Below, piece after piece: positions 12,651-23,019 of a DNA stretch of 64,000 nucleotides. The translations under genes were made by a program, and so were the position numbers. Origin of the DNA: Arctopsyche grandis (lineage: Eukaryota; Arthropoda; Insecta; Trichoptera; Hydropsychidae); assembly GCF_051622035.1 (NCBI RefSeq), contig NC_135357.1, positions 21,256,256 to 21,320,255 on the forward strand, given 5' to 3'. Each line of letters opens with the position of its first letter. The stretch's first letter is position 1. The notes below the pieces were generated by a model that was given only the letters and a program-made list of their open reading frames with translations, did no database searches and had not been told where the DNA came from.

Positions 12651-15600
12651 TTAACACACATATTGCTTGACAAGCGCTCTCATAAACTTGGCTTTTCGTT
12701 TGTTGGCAGCTTCCCTTTGAATTTCTTCATTATTATTAGAATTCAACTCGAGCATTCCCATCACCTTAACGGCCAATTGCTTTCTATGCGTCTCTCCTCG
12801 TTTATGATGCAAATTGATTAAATACTCCAAAATGCTGGTATCCCAAATACAACCATAATAGCTATCCATGGCATCAGAACACAAATGGGTCATTTCAGAG
12901 AGACATTTAAAAGCTAAAACGTAATCAATTTCTTCTAAAAATTGACACAATATTGCTGCTTGAGTTGGACAATTCAACTGAGTGCAACACTTAATCATTC
13001 TTCTAAAAATAGTTTGATCTTCAATGAGCTGCTTTGATAGTGGCTGTACGAAATTGTCAGAGAGGATTGTCAAAGCAGTCAAATATTGCTTCATAGCAGT
13101 TGCATAATGTCCACCGACCAAGCTCATGTCACCTAATAATTTTATCCAGGAAATATTGTTTGGGTAATATTTTAAAGCCTGTGTGACCAGCTGATACAGA
13201 GTGTTCGAAACGAATTGAAGTGAAATTGTGCTATTTACTTTGGCAGGCCATAAATTTATATATTCCATATTCAAATCCATGTTTGAATCATCTTTTTGAA
13301 CATTAAATAACTTTGCAAGGAGTGAAATGACAACAGAAAGAACTGTGGGATCTCGAAGTTTGGAGAAAAATGAAGTCATCCCATCTTTCATTTTACTATT
13401 AGCCGGTGGCTCTCTGTTGCTTGAACTTATAGGATTACCAGAATTACTGCGCTTCATAGACGAAGATGTAGGATGAACGATCACAAATATTGGGACAACT
13501 AAAAGTAAAATGAAATTAGAATTTGAAAATTATGGGATTTTAAACATTATGTTAAAAACTCTATATACCCATGTCCCAAAGGTCTTCGGGTAGTTTTTTA
13601 GTTGGTTTTGTCCGAAGGTGATGAGCGGCTAGCGCTGTAGCAACGGCAGCTTCAGCTTGTCCAGTTCCACGAGTTGTAGCTGCCAATTCGGCGAGTTGTT
13701 TCCATTCACCACCATTTAGTAAACAAATGAAACACTGTTCAACAATCTAAAACATAACATATTTAATGTCAACAATATTTTCTTGTGCTCACAATGGAAA
13801 GGGGTGGTGCGCAGCACCTCGATACTCCTCGTTAGTAACGATCATTGGTCAAGAAAGACCCGATGTTAAAGAAGAAACTTTAATTTTTTTTAACAATGGC
13901 CAAATTGCAAAATTGATTACCCATTCACGTTTACAGCCAAAAAAAAAGTAAAAATCAAAATATCAAATATCTATGTCGAATATGAAGTATGTATGTACCT
14001 CCATTCGGGGAATAACATTATCGCCAGACTGCAGAGCAAGAATACACATGGTTGCCTTATTTACCAACATATTCATATTATTCTTATGAAGTGGCCAATC
14101 TGCTAACATCTGTAAGCGTAATCAAAGTTTAATACATAGTAAATAGTTAAAAATGCGAACAGATAAAAAATAAAATAAAAATCAATTCAATCACACCTGA
14201 GTTATTTGCATAAGAAGTGCTTCCCAACCAACAAGCTTGCAAAGTTTATACATGACTGAATTGTTAGCTGCTGCATTACTATTCAATACAGTGCCAGCTT
14301 GATTCAATTGATTTCTTGTTTCTGTTTCTAGTATGAGAAGTAGTTCCAGTGCTGAATTATGGTCACCCATTTCCGCTTGCTGTTTCGCTTTACCTAAGAT
14401 AATATAGCTAAAATCCTGAAAGAGGCAATAAATTTTCACATTGAATTATTAGATTTAACATACATGATTCTTAAATTAAAAAAAGGGTAGCTTAAAATAT
14501 AATTAACAATATGGTATTAGGTATACTGAGTAGTTAGACTGTCATATAACACCCAGCCCTATGAAAATATATTTTTTTCTTTTAAAAATTAGTCTATTCT
14601 AAAATTTCATAATTCGACTTTTATTGAAAATTGAGACTTTTTTGCAAACTAAATCCTCTTGAAAAATACATTTAAAGCCTATCTTCTAAAATTTGTTACG
14701 CTTTAAAAACATGTTTTCATTTCGAACCTTACTTATGAGCTTTTTTATATATATGTGACCCGTAATTATAAATTGTTACATAAATACTTTCTGCACAAAA
14801 GGGAGTTTCAGCTTATTAAGAATCCTGCTGACATAAGCCTTTTTTTACAAACTTTTTATTAGTTTTTCCATTTCTCCTAATGCCGAATATCTCAATGAAG
14901 ACAAGAGAGATAGTACATTCATAAAGCTACAGTCCCTAGCGCGCGTCGAATATAAAATACTGCATATTACAGTACCATAAATCCAATTCTCTACTCTTTG
15001 CATAGTTTTACTTCAAATAAAAATACACTATACATCAGAAAAGTAAGACATCCTTACGCAAAATCTACTATATACTCACTTGGAAAGAAATAGTTAAGGT
15101 TTCTGAGGTAATTCCCAAGGAAGGAGACGGAGGGGGGGGGGGAGTTTTAGATTCAGTTATGTGCAACATTTTAAAGCGTTAAACGTAAAGGGTCATGTTC
15201 AAATGAAGCTAAATGTAAAAAAAAAATCTTTGATTAACGCTAACGTCACCATCAAAGCTAGTCATTATAATCATCTACAGAGAAGTAAATCATCTACAAA
15301 GAAGATTTACTTCAAAAATCAGTGTTTTCAAGGTCTATAAAAATGGTGTTGGTTACTTTTTTTTCTCTTGTAAGCAAAGATATTAATCAAAATTCAGTAC
15401 CAGCATTATAGTATGTGAATACTATATATAAAAACGGACTGTCGCTAAATATATTTGTATATTTGTATATTTGTATATTTGTATATTTGTATATTTGTAT
15501 ATTTGTATGTGACGGACGATCAACCATCAACCAGTATGGGGAACAAATTTTTTTTTTTTTTCATATTTTTCAGTTTTTTAATTTTTTTCATTTTTTCAGT

Positions 15601-18600
15601 TTTTTCATTTTTTTCATTTTTTCAGTTTTTTCATTTTTTTCATTTTTTCAGTTTTTTCATTTTTTTCATTTTTTTCATTTTTTCAGTTTTTTCATTTTTT
15701 TCATTTTTTCAGTTTTTTCATTTTTTTCATTTTTTTCATTTTTTCAGTTTTTTCATTTTTTTCATTTTTTCAGTTTTTTCATTTTTTTCATTTTTTTCAT
15801 TTTTTCAGTTTTTTCATTTTTTTCATTTTTTCAGTTTTTTCATTTTTTTCATTTTTTCAGTTTTTTCATTTTTTTCATTTTTTCAGTTTTTTCATTTTTT
15901 TCATTTTTTCAGTTTTTCATTTTTTTCATTTTTTTCATTTTTTCAGTTTTTTCATTGCCGGGGGCGCTGGCGGCGCTGGGGGCGAAGCCCCCGGGGTGCC
16001 AAAGGCATCGGGGCGCTGGGGGCGCCGGAGGCGTCGGCGGCGCTGGGGGCGAAGCCCACGGGATGCCGAAGGCATCGGGGACGCTGGGGGCGAAGCCCCC
16101 GGGGTGCCGAAGGCATCGGGGGGGCTGGGGGCGCCGGAGGCGTCGGCGGCGCTGGGGGCGAAGCCCCCGGGGTGCCGAAGGCATCGGGGGTGCTGGGGGC
16201 GCCGGAGGCGTCGGCGGCGCTGGGGGCGAAGCCCCCGGGGTGCCGAAGGCGTCGGGGGCGCCGGAGGCGTCGGCGGCGCTGGGGCCGAAGGCCCCGGAGC
16301 GACGGAGGCATCGGGGGCAAAGGCGTCAGGAGGTCGGCGATGCACAAAACGTAGTTCGTAATTCGTAATCACTTCGTAATTCGTGCATCAATTTCTTTCC
16401 GAAACCAGTCGATTCAATATCTTTAACTTTATTTTTATTCGAGTTTCAATTCCTTTTCGAAACCACCCGTTGAAATCAACGGGTCCAACACTAGTATGAC
16501 ATATTGTTCAGTAATCGGCAGATGACAAATGCAACTTTTAAAGTCATGTGTGTTTTTACACGATATTATTTCGTATGAAAAAATTATGAGTTTGGATTAT
16601 ATGTATTATTTTAACATATAGTTATATGTATAAATAATAGTTGTATGAAATAACTAACCTGAATGAAACTTCTTGAGAGTGACATGATAACACTTTGTAA
16701 AGGTATTGGTAATTTCCATTGAGGATTTACGGTCCACAATGGTTGAACGGGATTGGTGACCGCCAAATTTACCAAACCTTCGCGTATTTTGTCTGCTGTT
16801 GTTGCATCTATTAACTTTTGACGGAGATATCCAACCTCTAGTTCGGGAACACTTTTAAAGTTTAAATCGGGAGTTTCCCACCCTGTAACATAAATGTTTT
16901 ATATGTAGTAATAGAAAAATATTAAAAGGAAGTATCTCAAAATTAAGACCCAAGTAACCTGTCATTAAAAGCTCAATGGGAATATTATTTCCATCCTTAA
17001 ATTTGTCTAAATCTAATTCTTCCATGATTTTAATGATTTCTTCATTTTCAAACAGTTTAGGAACAGTTTTTTGCATCGAAATATTATCATTGTGACATCT
17101 CTCTTTAGTTACATATTCATTAACATCAAATATAGAAATATCATGTTCGGATGTAGCTAAATGTAAAAAAAACTCTTTGATTAACCGCTTATCATCTATA
17201 CTTAATGTGTTGGACTTCAAAACGGGCTCAAACGCCCAAAAGAGAGACTCGACGAATTTTGGGCCCATTGTATTCATTCTTCGATTAAAATCAATATGAG
17301 TGGATGGTAAATTACCATCCAATAATGACCTAACTATATTCAGAGCAACCACTTTGTTTAAGAGATCCCTTGATACTGTTGCCGTACCACTAGATGATAC
17401 ACCTAAAAAATTAAATAAAAATAGATATACATTAAATTATATACATTGTTTTAATAATTGACTTGAACGGAGATAAAAAGTAACTCTAGCCTCACTTTAA
17501 TGAAAATTTATTATATCTATTACCTTGAATATCTAATTCAACGACAAGACGATGGACTAACGGAATTTCCCGTTTCAAATTATCAGCTTCCAATACTCCA
17601 ATTAAACCTTCATATCCATTTGCTACAGCTTCATGAAGTTGATGTAAAAGCGAATTTTTTTCTTGCGAAATGTTTAAAGCTTTCATAAATCCAAATATCT
17701 CAGCTTCTGTAACACTTGCATACTCCATTTGTTCCCAATCAAAACCAGTTCTATGATTGCTATCTTTAGGATGTTTCTCTTTGAGAAGTTTCTGTTTGAA
17801 CTCATTACACAATAGAATGTACTTGCTAGCTTGTTCATATTGGCCATAAAAGAAAAAATTCGTACAAAGATCATAAGTTATTTGCATAAACAACTCATTC
17901 TCGCTGATCATTACATTACTTATTTCCCAATCATGAACCATATCAGCTGAATCTTCTGTTAAAACTGCGAAGGTATCAGTTATTGGAACTTTTATGTATT
18001 GGAATGTATTCTTTGCTTTAATTTGAGATGCTTTAGCCACTTTACTGCCAATTAAATCCATTAAGAATTTTAAACTTCGTTTCCGTGCTCCTTCAGATTG
18101 AATTAACAAATTGTCAAATCTGGGGTTTATTTGTATATAACCTGTTTCATTAGTCAATAGCCCCCTAAAAACATTAAACTTGCATAAATATGGCAAACTA
18201 AGGAAAAATGAAAAATAAAATAGTCATTATACAAACATATTTAAGAGTCCTTGTTTCGAATTACGAGTTAAAAGAGTTCTATTCACAAGAGACCTTAGAA
18301 ACCATCTATGAAATAATACAAATGAAAATTTAACACCGCCACGCTGCAAGTATTCATCAGACACGTCCTAAAATATTTATATATATGCATTAAATATGTA
18401 TTAAAAGCATTAAAACGGATATAATTAAATATGAAAATAAAATACATGTGGAGGAATTGAATATATTCCTTCAGTGGACATATATACTAGATCTTGCATC
18501 ACTTGCGATTGAATCGATGGAGGTAGTTTTGTTTCTAATATAGCTGCAAATATAAAATGAATAAATTTCAATATTAGTTTTAACGTATTTATTTGTATTA

Positions 18601-21293
18601 TTTATGTCAAAATTATATATTACAAAGATTCCATTTCAGAGTGGCAGCTACTTTCAAACATAGCACTTTCAAAGCCAAATGTTTCTTAGAATATTTTTCA
18701 CCCTCAACTATGCATAATGTTGGACTATTGGGATTTTCTGGATCAACAGATTTTGTTACTTCAGTCGGTGGAACAGGCATAATGGATGAAAATTTTACTA
18801 TCAAATCGGTGGCAGATGGATCTGTAATAACCAAAATATATAATTAATAGTTTTGAAATACATATGTATGTATGGTAGAATTTTTCCTCAAAAGGAAAAT
18901 AAAAATTAAAAGGTATGTAAATCATAAATACATTTTTAAATTAAGTACCAGTCGACTAAGCAAATTGTTGAATGCAGATAAGCGTAATATTAATATAATA
19001 TTATACACAAATCTGAACAAATCTAAAATTTTTAAATTATAGATTTTTGTTGTGTTTTTATATCTCGGTAAAAACATATTTTATTACCAAGCAGTCTTTA
19101 CGATTCCTTACGACTTAACAATTTACTTTATAAAAGTTTCCAATAAAATCTTACTAAACTACGTACGAGTATACTACGGGAAATGTGATAACCGGCTATG
19201 AAGATTAATAATAATTATTAATTTTTAACCAAACCTTACCTAATCTGATTTTAAATAACCTAGGGCAGCGGTTTCCAAACTTTATGCTACTACGCCTCCC
19301 TAAAAATAATTTTTTTTCCGCGCCTCCCTATCTTTTATTTTTTAATAGATATAATAATATAGACACGTTTTAAATAATAAAACTTTATTTAAAAAAAATA
19401 CTGAACACTACAATAGACAGAATAATAAAAAGGTTTTGCTATAACATAAATTTATACGAACACGTATATTTATTTTTATATTAAATTACTAATTAAACTA
19501 CATCTAACACATCGAAATTTAATGCGAAGGGTATTGTTGTTTATTGGCACAAAGTTTATCAAATTTTGGGGGCAATATGGAGAGTGCCACTCGTAACTCC
19601 TTTTCGACTATTAACCTAGCTCGATATTTGGTTTTCATTGCAGCTAGTGCGGAAAAGCCCGTTTCGCATAAATAAAACGTTACAAACGGTAGAAGCACTT
19701 GCATTGCTTTGCAATACAGAGATTCATACTCTCCACTAAGATTCATCCAAAATTTAGTTATGGTTTCATTTTGAAACTTTTGTTTTAGTGAGATAAAATC
19801 AACTTTTAACAAATTCTCTATTATTTATTATTATTATTTAACTAATTAACTAATTTTTACTTTTAACTAATCAACTTTTCTTTTTCGATGGTTGTCAGCT
19901 TGAATTCGTCTTCTTCATTGTAGTTAAATGGATTCTGTATCCACAAAAACTTTGAGAAATCAAGGTCTTTGAAATAATTGGAAAAATGCAACACTAAACC
20001 ATCCAAGTGGTCAATAAAAAGATTTTTACTTGCTTCAATATTGGCTGTGGCCCAGAAATCTTTGGAAAGTGAAAACATATCCAATTCATTCTTTTGTAAA
20101 TTTGATTTCCATAACTTCAAATTTTTAATGAAAGCTTTTACTTTGTCTTTTTGAACAAGTGGATGTATTTGTGATCCCTGCATTGATTTATTTAAGCCGC
20201 TCAATTTTCCAAAAGTTTAAACCAAATAGGCAAGTTTAACAATAAAATTATCGTTCGTCCACAAATATGCCTCTTCAGGTTGCTAATTAAATGTGTATAT
20301 AAAAATGAAAGAAAAATAAAAATAAACATTCATGCATTGAATTTTTACTGTTAAGCTACGATATGAAGTTTTATTTATTTGTAGATATTATGGTATGAAA
20401 ATTATTTTTTAATTAAAAGTTTTGGCGCCTCCCCTGGCAATAGTCCGCGCCTCCCCAGGGAGGCGCGCCTCCCAGTTTGGAAACCGCTGACCTAGGGGGT
20501 AAACTAACCTAACGTAATTGACCCCCTTTCCTATATGATTAATAGCAAGATTATCCGGTCTCCGTGATTTGACAGAATGTTAAATTACAGAAAACGCAAA
20601 TATCAGAATGCAAAGATCGAAAATCGAAAGATCTTAAGTCGAAAGTATCAAAAAAAAATGGTGCATGGTAAACGGTACATACTCACTTAATTTGCGCGAG
20701 CAGGATACAACAGGAACAAGAGGAACATGCTTTTCCTCCCGTGTTAATGTGCGCGCGCGGAATACGGGAGGAAAAGCATGTTCCTCTTGTTCCTGTTGTA
20801 TCCTGCTCGCGCAAATTAAGTGAGTATGTACGTGAGTATGTACCGTTTAAGGTCTTTCGATTTAGGTCTTTCGATCTTTCGACTTAAGGTCTTTCGATTT
20901 TCGATCTTTGCCTTCCGATATTTGCGTTTTCTGTAATTTAACATTCTGTCAAGTCACGTAGACCCCTCCCAGTTTGGAAACCGCTGACCTAGGGGGTAAA
21001 CTAACCTAACGTAATTGACCCCCTTTCCTATATGATTAATAGCAAGATTATCATATTGACCATAATATATAAATTATTTCAATTTCGTCATCTCTGAATG
21101 AATAATTTCTAAAAGATAAATAATGAATGTTAATCATATAATGAAACAAATTATATGGATGTCAAGTTAACCTACCAGGTGATGGTTTTGCAAGATGGTA
21201 CTTTAAAAGATCAGGGTTCAACAGAAACTCGAACCAAAGCACAGTGTCCGAAGAAGAAGGCACGGTGCCTGATCGTAATAAATCCACATCCAT
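12651..21293 (-). CDS. IntS8: Integrator complex subunit 8
   Basis: Helical-repeat subunit of the nuclear Integrator complex, which cleaves nascent snRNA and paused mRNA; subunit 8 anchors the PP2A phosphatase arm. Exons (reading order): 21293-21176, 18821-18624, 18543-18446, 18367-18237, 18197-17524, 17402-16959, 16882-16659, 14415-14197, 14109-13999, 13746-13569, 13498-12651. They total 3243 nt, 1080 codons without stop, with consistent phases. Recognisable family segments are WFEF at residues 20-23, known as the PP2A-contact motif, LKVAATLKW, FHRWFLRSLV, AILCQFLEEIDY and MDSYYGCIWD near the C terminus. It is slightly longer than the human protein (995 aa). The weakest junction is a 39-nt intron (18198-18236), which is unusually short. 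Introns 14416-16658 and 18822-21175 are enlarged by transposons. Confidence 0.93.
15187..15245 (-). repeat. Stray duplicate of an IntS8 exon fragment inside an intron
   Basis: About 50 bp within the 14416-16658 intron closely resemble IntS8 exon sequence near 17140-17195 (shared blocks AGCTAAATGTAAAAAAA and CTTTGATTAAC) in the same orientation. No splice sites frame it and it is not in the deduced protein, so it is a small decayed duplication. Confidence 0.6.
15549..15954. repeat. T-rich tandem array, TTTTTTCA/TTTTTCAG units
   Basis: About 400 bp of TTTTTTCATTTTTT and CATTTTTTCAGTTTTT alternations in a roughly 25-bp higher pattern. Read as protein it gives Phe/His/Ser-only frames, which are artefacts. 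On the gene (minus) strand it is a purine tract of GAAAAAA type inside an intron. Confidence 0.9.
15955..16330. repeat. GC-rich minisatellite with repeated GAA-loop hairpins
   Basis: Five to six units of roughly 66 bp, about 80 percent G+C in an AT-rich locus. Each unit contains the hairpin GGGGGCGAAGCCCCC (for example 15978-15992), followed by GGGTGCCGAAGGCATCGGGG and GGCGCCGGAGGCGTCGGCGG. The last unit has GGGGCCGAAGGCCCC (16281-16295), where both arms changed and pairing is kept. Long frames on both strands here are by-products of the missing stop codons. Confidence 0.9.
19266..20489 (-). mobile_element. hAT transposon, ZBED5-like, internally deleted
   Basis: Ends CAGCGGTTTCCAAACT and AGTTTGGAAACCGCTG are inverted repeats, with a perfect 8-bp duplication ACCTAGGG at 19258-19265 and 20490-20497. 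It sits in the first intron of IntS8 in the same orientation as the gene. Only the C-terminal half of the transposase remains. Confidence 0.9.
19519..20204 (-). pseudogene. Remnant hAT transposase (C-terminal half)
   Basis: Two frames, 20204-19863 and 19812-19519, hold the end of a ZBED5/hAT transposase. The second contains LLPFVTFYLCETGFSALAAM and KTKYRARL, the hAT C-terminal dimerisation region, and ends in QQYPSH as family members do. The frames are separated by a stop-containing spacer. The BED zinc finger and the first catalytic residues are absent, so it is inactive. Confidence 0.85.
20469..20555. repeat. 87-bp direct duplication, left copy
   Basis: Identical base for base to 20966-21052. 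It contains the last 21 bp of the hAT element, its ACCTAGGG target duplication and host sequence to GATTATC. It abuts the foldback element at 20556. Confidence 0.95.
20556..20965. mobile_element. Foldback transposon, family A, copy 2 (410 bp)
   Basis: Same family as 1269-1654 (ends CGGTCTCCGTGATTTGACAG and TCAAGTCACGTAGACCC; centre rich in GTGCGCGCGCGGAATACGGG). Long arms pair almost throughout. Instead of a 9-bp duplication it is bordered on both sides by an identical 87-bp segment. It lies in IntS8 intron 1. Confidence 0.88.
20966..21052. repeat. 87-bp direct duplication, right copy
   Basis: Perfect copy of 20469-20555 directly after the foldback element. Because it repeats the tip of the older hAT element, the duplication happened after that insertion. 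Confidence 0.95.
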
Positions 21294-22046
21294 GGTTTTA
21301 GGCAAAATTATCACACACAAAACAACAAATACGACCGATAAACTCTATTTACCGGTAGTCGCATTAGAAACGTCAACTGTCAAAGTATTGCCATTGAGAA
21401 AAATTAGATGCGTTAAAAAAATATGGTGACAGGATTATTCGGTACATGAATATTGCAAATAGATTTTTCCGGACACGATGATTCCAAACGATGATTATTC
21501 CGGACATCCATATTTGCGGATACTGATTTTTTCTGACCCAGATTTTTCCGGTTCCATGACAAATGCGCACTGCCAGCTAGGCACGTGATGGTTCGGTGAT
21601 TACTGGTCACAAAGTAATCGTCACAAAGTCACTAAAATCTCTATGACGGAACATCTGGCAGCCGAAAAGTCCATCATACTAACGAGAACTTGAGTGCCAA
21701 ATATTGTGTATTCGCGATTTTCATGGCAAAAATTGTCTTTGTGACCACTACAATGTGACGAATAGTCCAATTACCGCACGTGATAGCCAGGATTTTTTTT
21801 AAGGGGGGAGGGGTGAAACAAAAGCGCATCCCCTTCCCCCAAGCGTTTAAAAAAACGAAACTTCATTCTGAATTTGGAAAAGGCATTAAATGAAAATAAA
21901 AAAATTACATTTAATTTTATGCTTTTTTCTAAAGATGTTCTTCAAAATGTACCACATACATACATACGTACATACGTACAATGGGCTTCCAATTTTTTTT
22001 TCAATAAAATTATTTTGAATATATATATGTATGTACATACGGGTTT
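21294..22046. other. IntS8-Pepck intergenic spacer, left part
   Basis: Upstream of the IntS8 start codon; it should hold the promoter, but no TATA-like element could be assigned with confidence. 21420-21800 is a decayed inverted-repeat relic (TTCCGGACA motifs, GGTTCGGTGATTACTGGTCA) distantly resembling the foldback at 46790-47031. Confidence 0.45.
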
Positions 22047-22428
22047 GGTGCATCCGTTCTAAAATCGCCAGACAAACGAACGACAGATTAACAGAATGGC
22101 AGCTTTAAACGTAATTCTCGTTTTCTCGAATGATAGGTTGTACATCAGATGACGAGTAACCTTTCGATGTGCACAGATGCAATTATTAAAATTGAGTTGG
22201 ATCTTTCTGGCGAGTTTAATAAGGCAAGATTCGGAACTTATCGAATCTTGCCTTATCAAACTCGCCTGAAAGATCCAACTCAATTTTAATAATTGCATCT
22301 GTGCACATCGAAAGGATACCCGTCATCTGATGTGCAATCTATCATTCGAGAAGACGAGAATTGCATTTAAAGCAGCCGTCCGTTAATCTGTCGTTCAATT
22401 TGTCTGGCGATTTTAGAGCGGATGCACC
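22047..22428. mobile_element. Foldback element, family F (about 382 bp)
   Basis: Left end GGTGCATCCGTTCTAAAATC pairs with the right end GATTTTAGAGCGGATGCACC, and arms of about 185 bp remain complementary to a centre near 22235 (TTCGGAACTTATCGAA). No clear target duplication was seen. It lies between IntS8 and Pepck. Non-coding. Confidence 0.8.
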
Positions 22429-23019
22429 GCATCCACAAAGTATGTATCCATTTTTCATTCCATATTTTTAAACTCAGATTAAGTAAATTGTGGAAAGAAA
22501 ATTCAATTTTTTTATAACATAATTTTATTCATTAAATTTTTTTTTATATCAAAATTACAAAATAAATTTGAGACTATTTTATATGAGCATTTTCATCGTA
22601 AAAAAATAATAATTTGTAAAATAGTACTTTTATATTATATCTACATATGTATATAGTAATATACATTTAATTTCAATCAATCGTATTTATTTATCTATCT
22701 TAGACATTAAAAATATCGACCAGCGACAAAAATAAATAATGTAAAACTTTTTATAAAAAATATCAATATTCTAGTCTGCGATCAACATGAGCACACGAGA
22801 TCCATTTGTTTATAAATCCTACTAATTCCTATAAATTTTAATGGACGATAATCTATGTATATAAACCTATACAATTATTTTAATATGGCTTTTATGAAAT
22901 ATATGTACATATTACGATGTCAATGTTAATGAGTACATATGTACATATATTTTAAGGGTGGTGAAAATTACGTACATATATGATAATAAAATAATATATA
23001 TATCTAAATTAATACAAGT

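Larger units (their letters stand above)
15420..16494 (+). mobile_element. Helitron-like element carrying two tandem arrays
   Basis: The 3' end is diagnostic: a 9-bp stem, ACCCGTTGA with TCAACGGGT (16465-16484), six bases before CTAG (16491-16494) and a following T. The 5' end is near TACTATATATAAAAACGG at about 15420; an exact TC start could not be fixed. Inside are a 9-bp TATATTTGT-type repeat (15450-15506), a T-rich array (15549-15954) and a GC-rich minisatellite (15955-16330). It lies in an IntS8 intron, opposite to the gene. Confidence 0.65.

Noticed and set aside
13766-13951. Small plus-strand frame in an IntS8 intron as a nested gene
   Set aside because: No domain, no start context and no splice support; lies between two well-supported exons on the other strand.
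15415-16372. Long open frames of Phe/His/Ser followed by Gly/Arg/Pro on both strands
   Set aside because: They coincide with the T-rich array and the GC minisatellite; lack of stops follows from composition, and frames are open on both strands.
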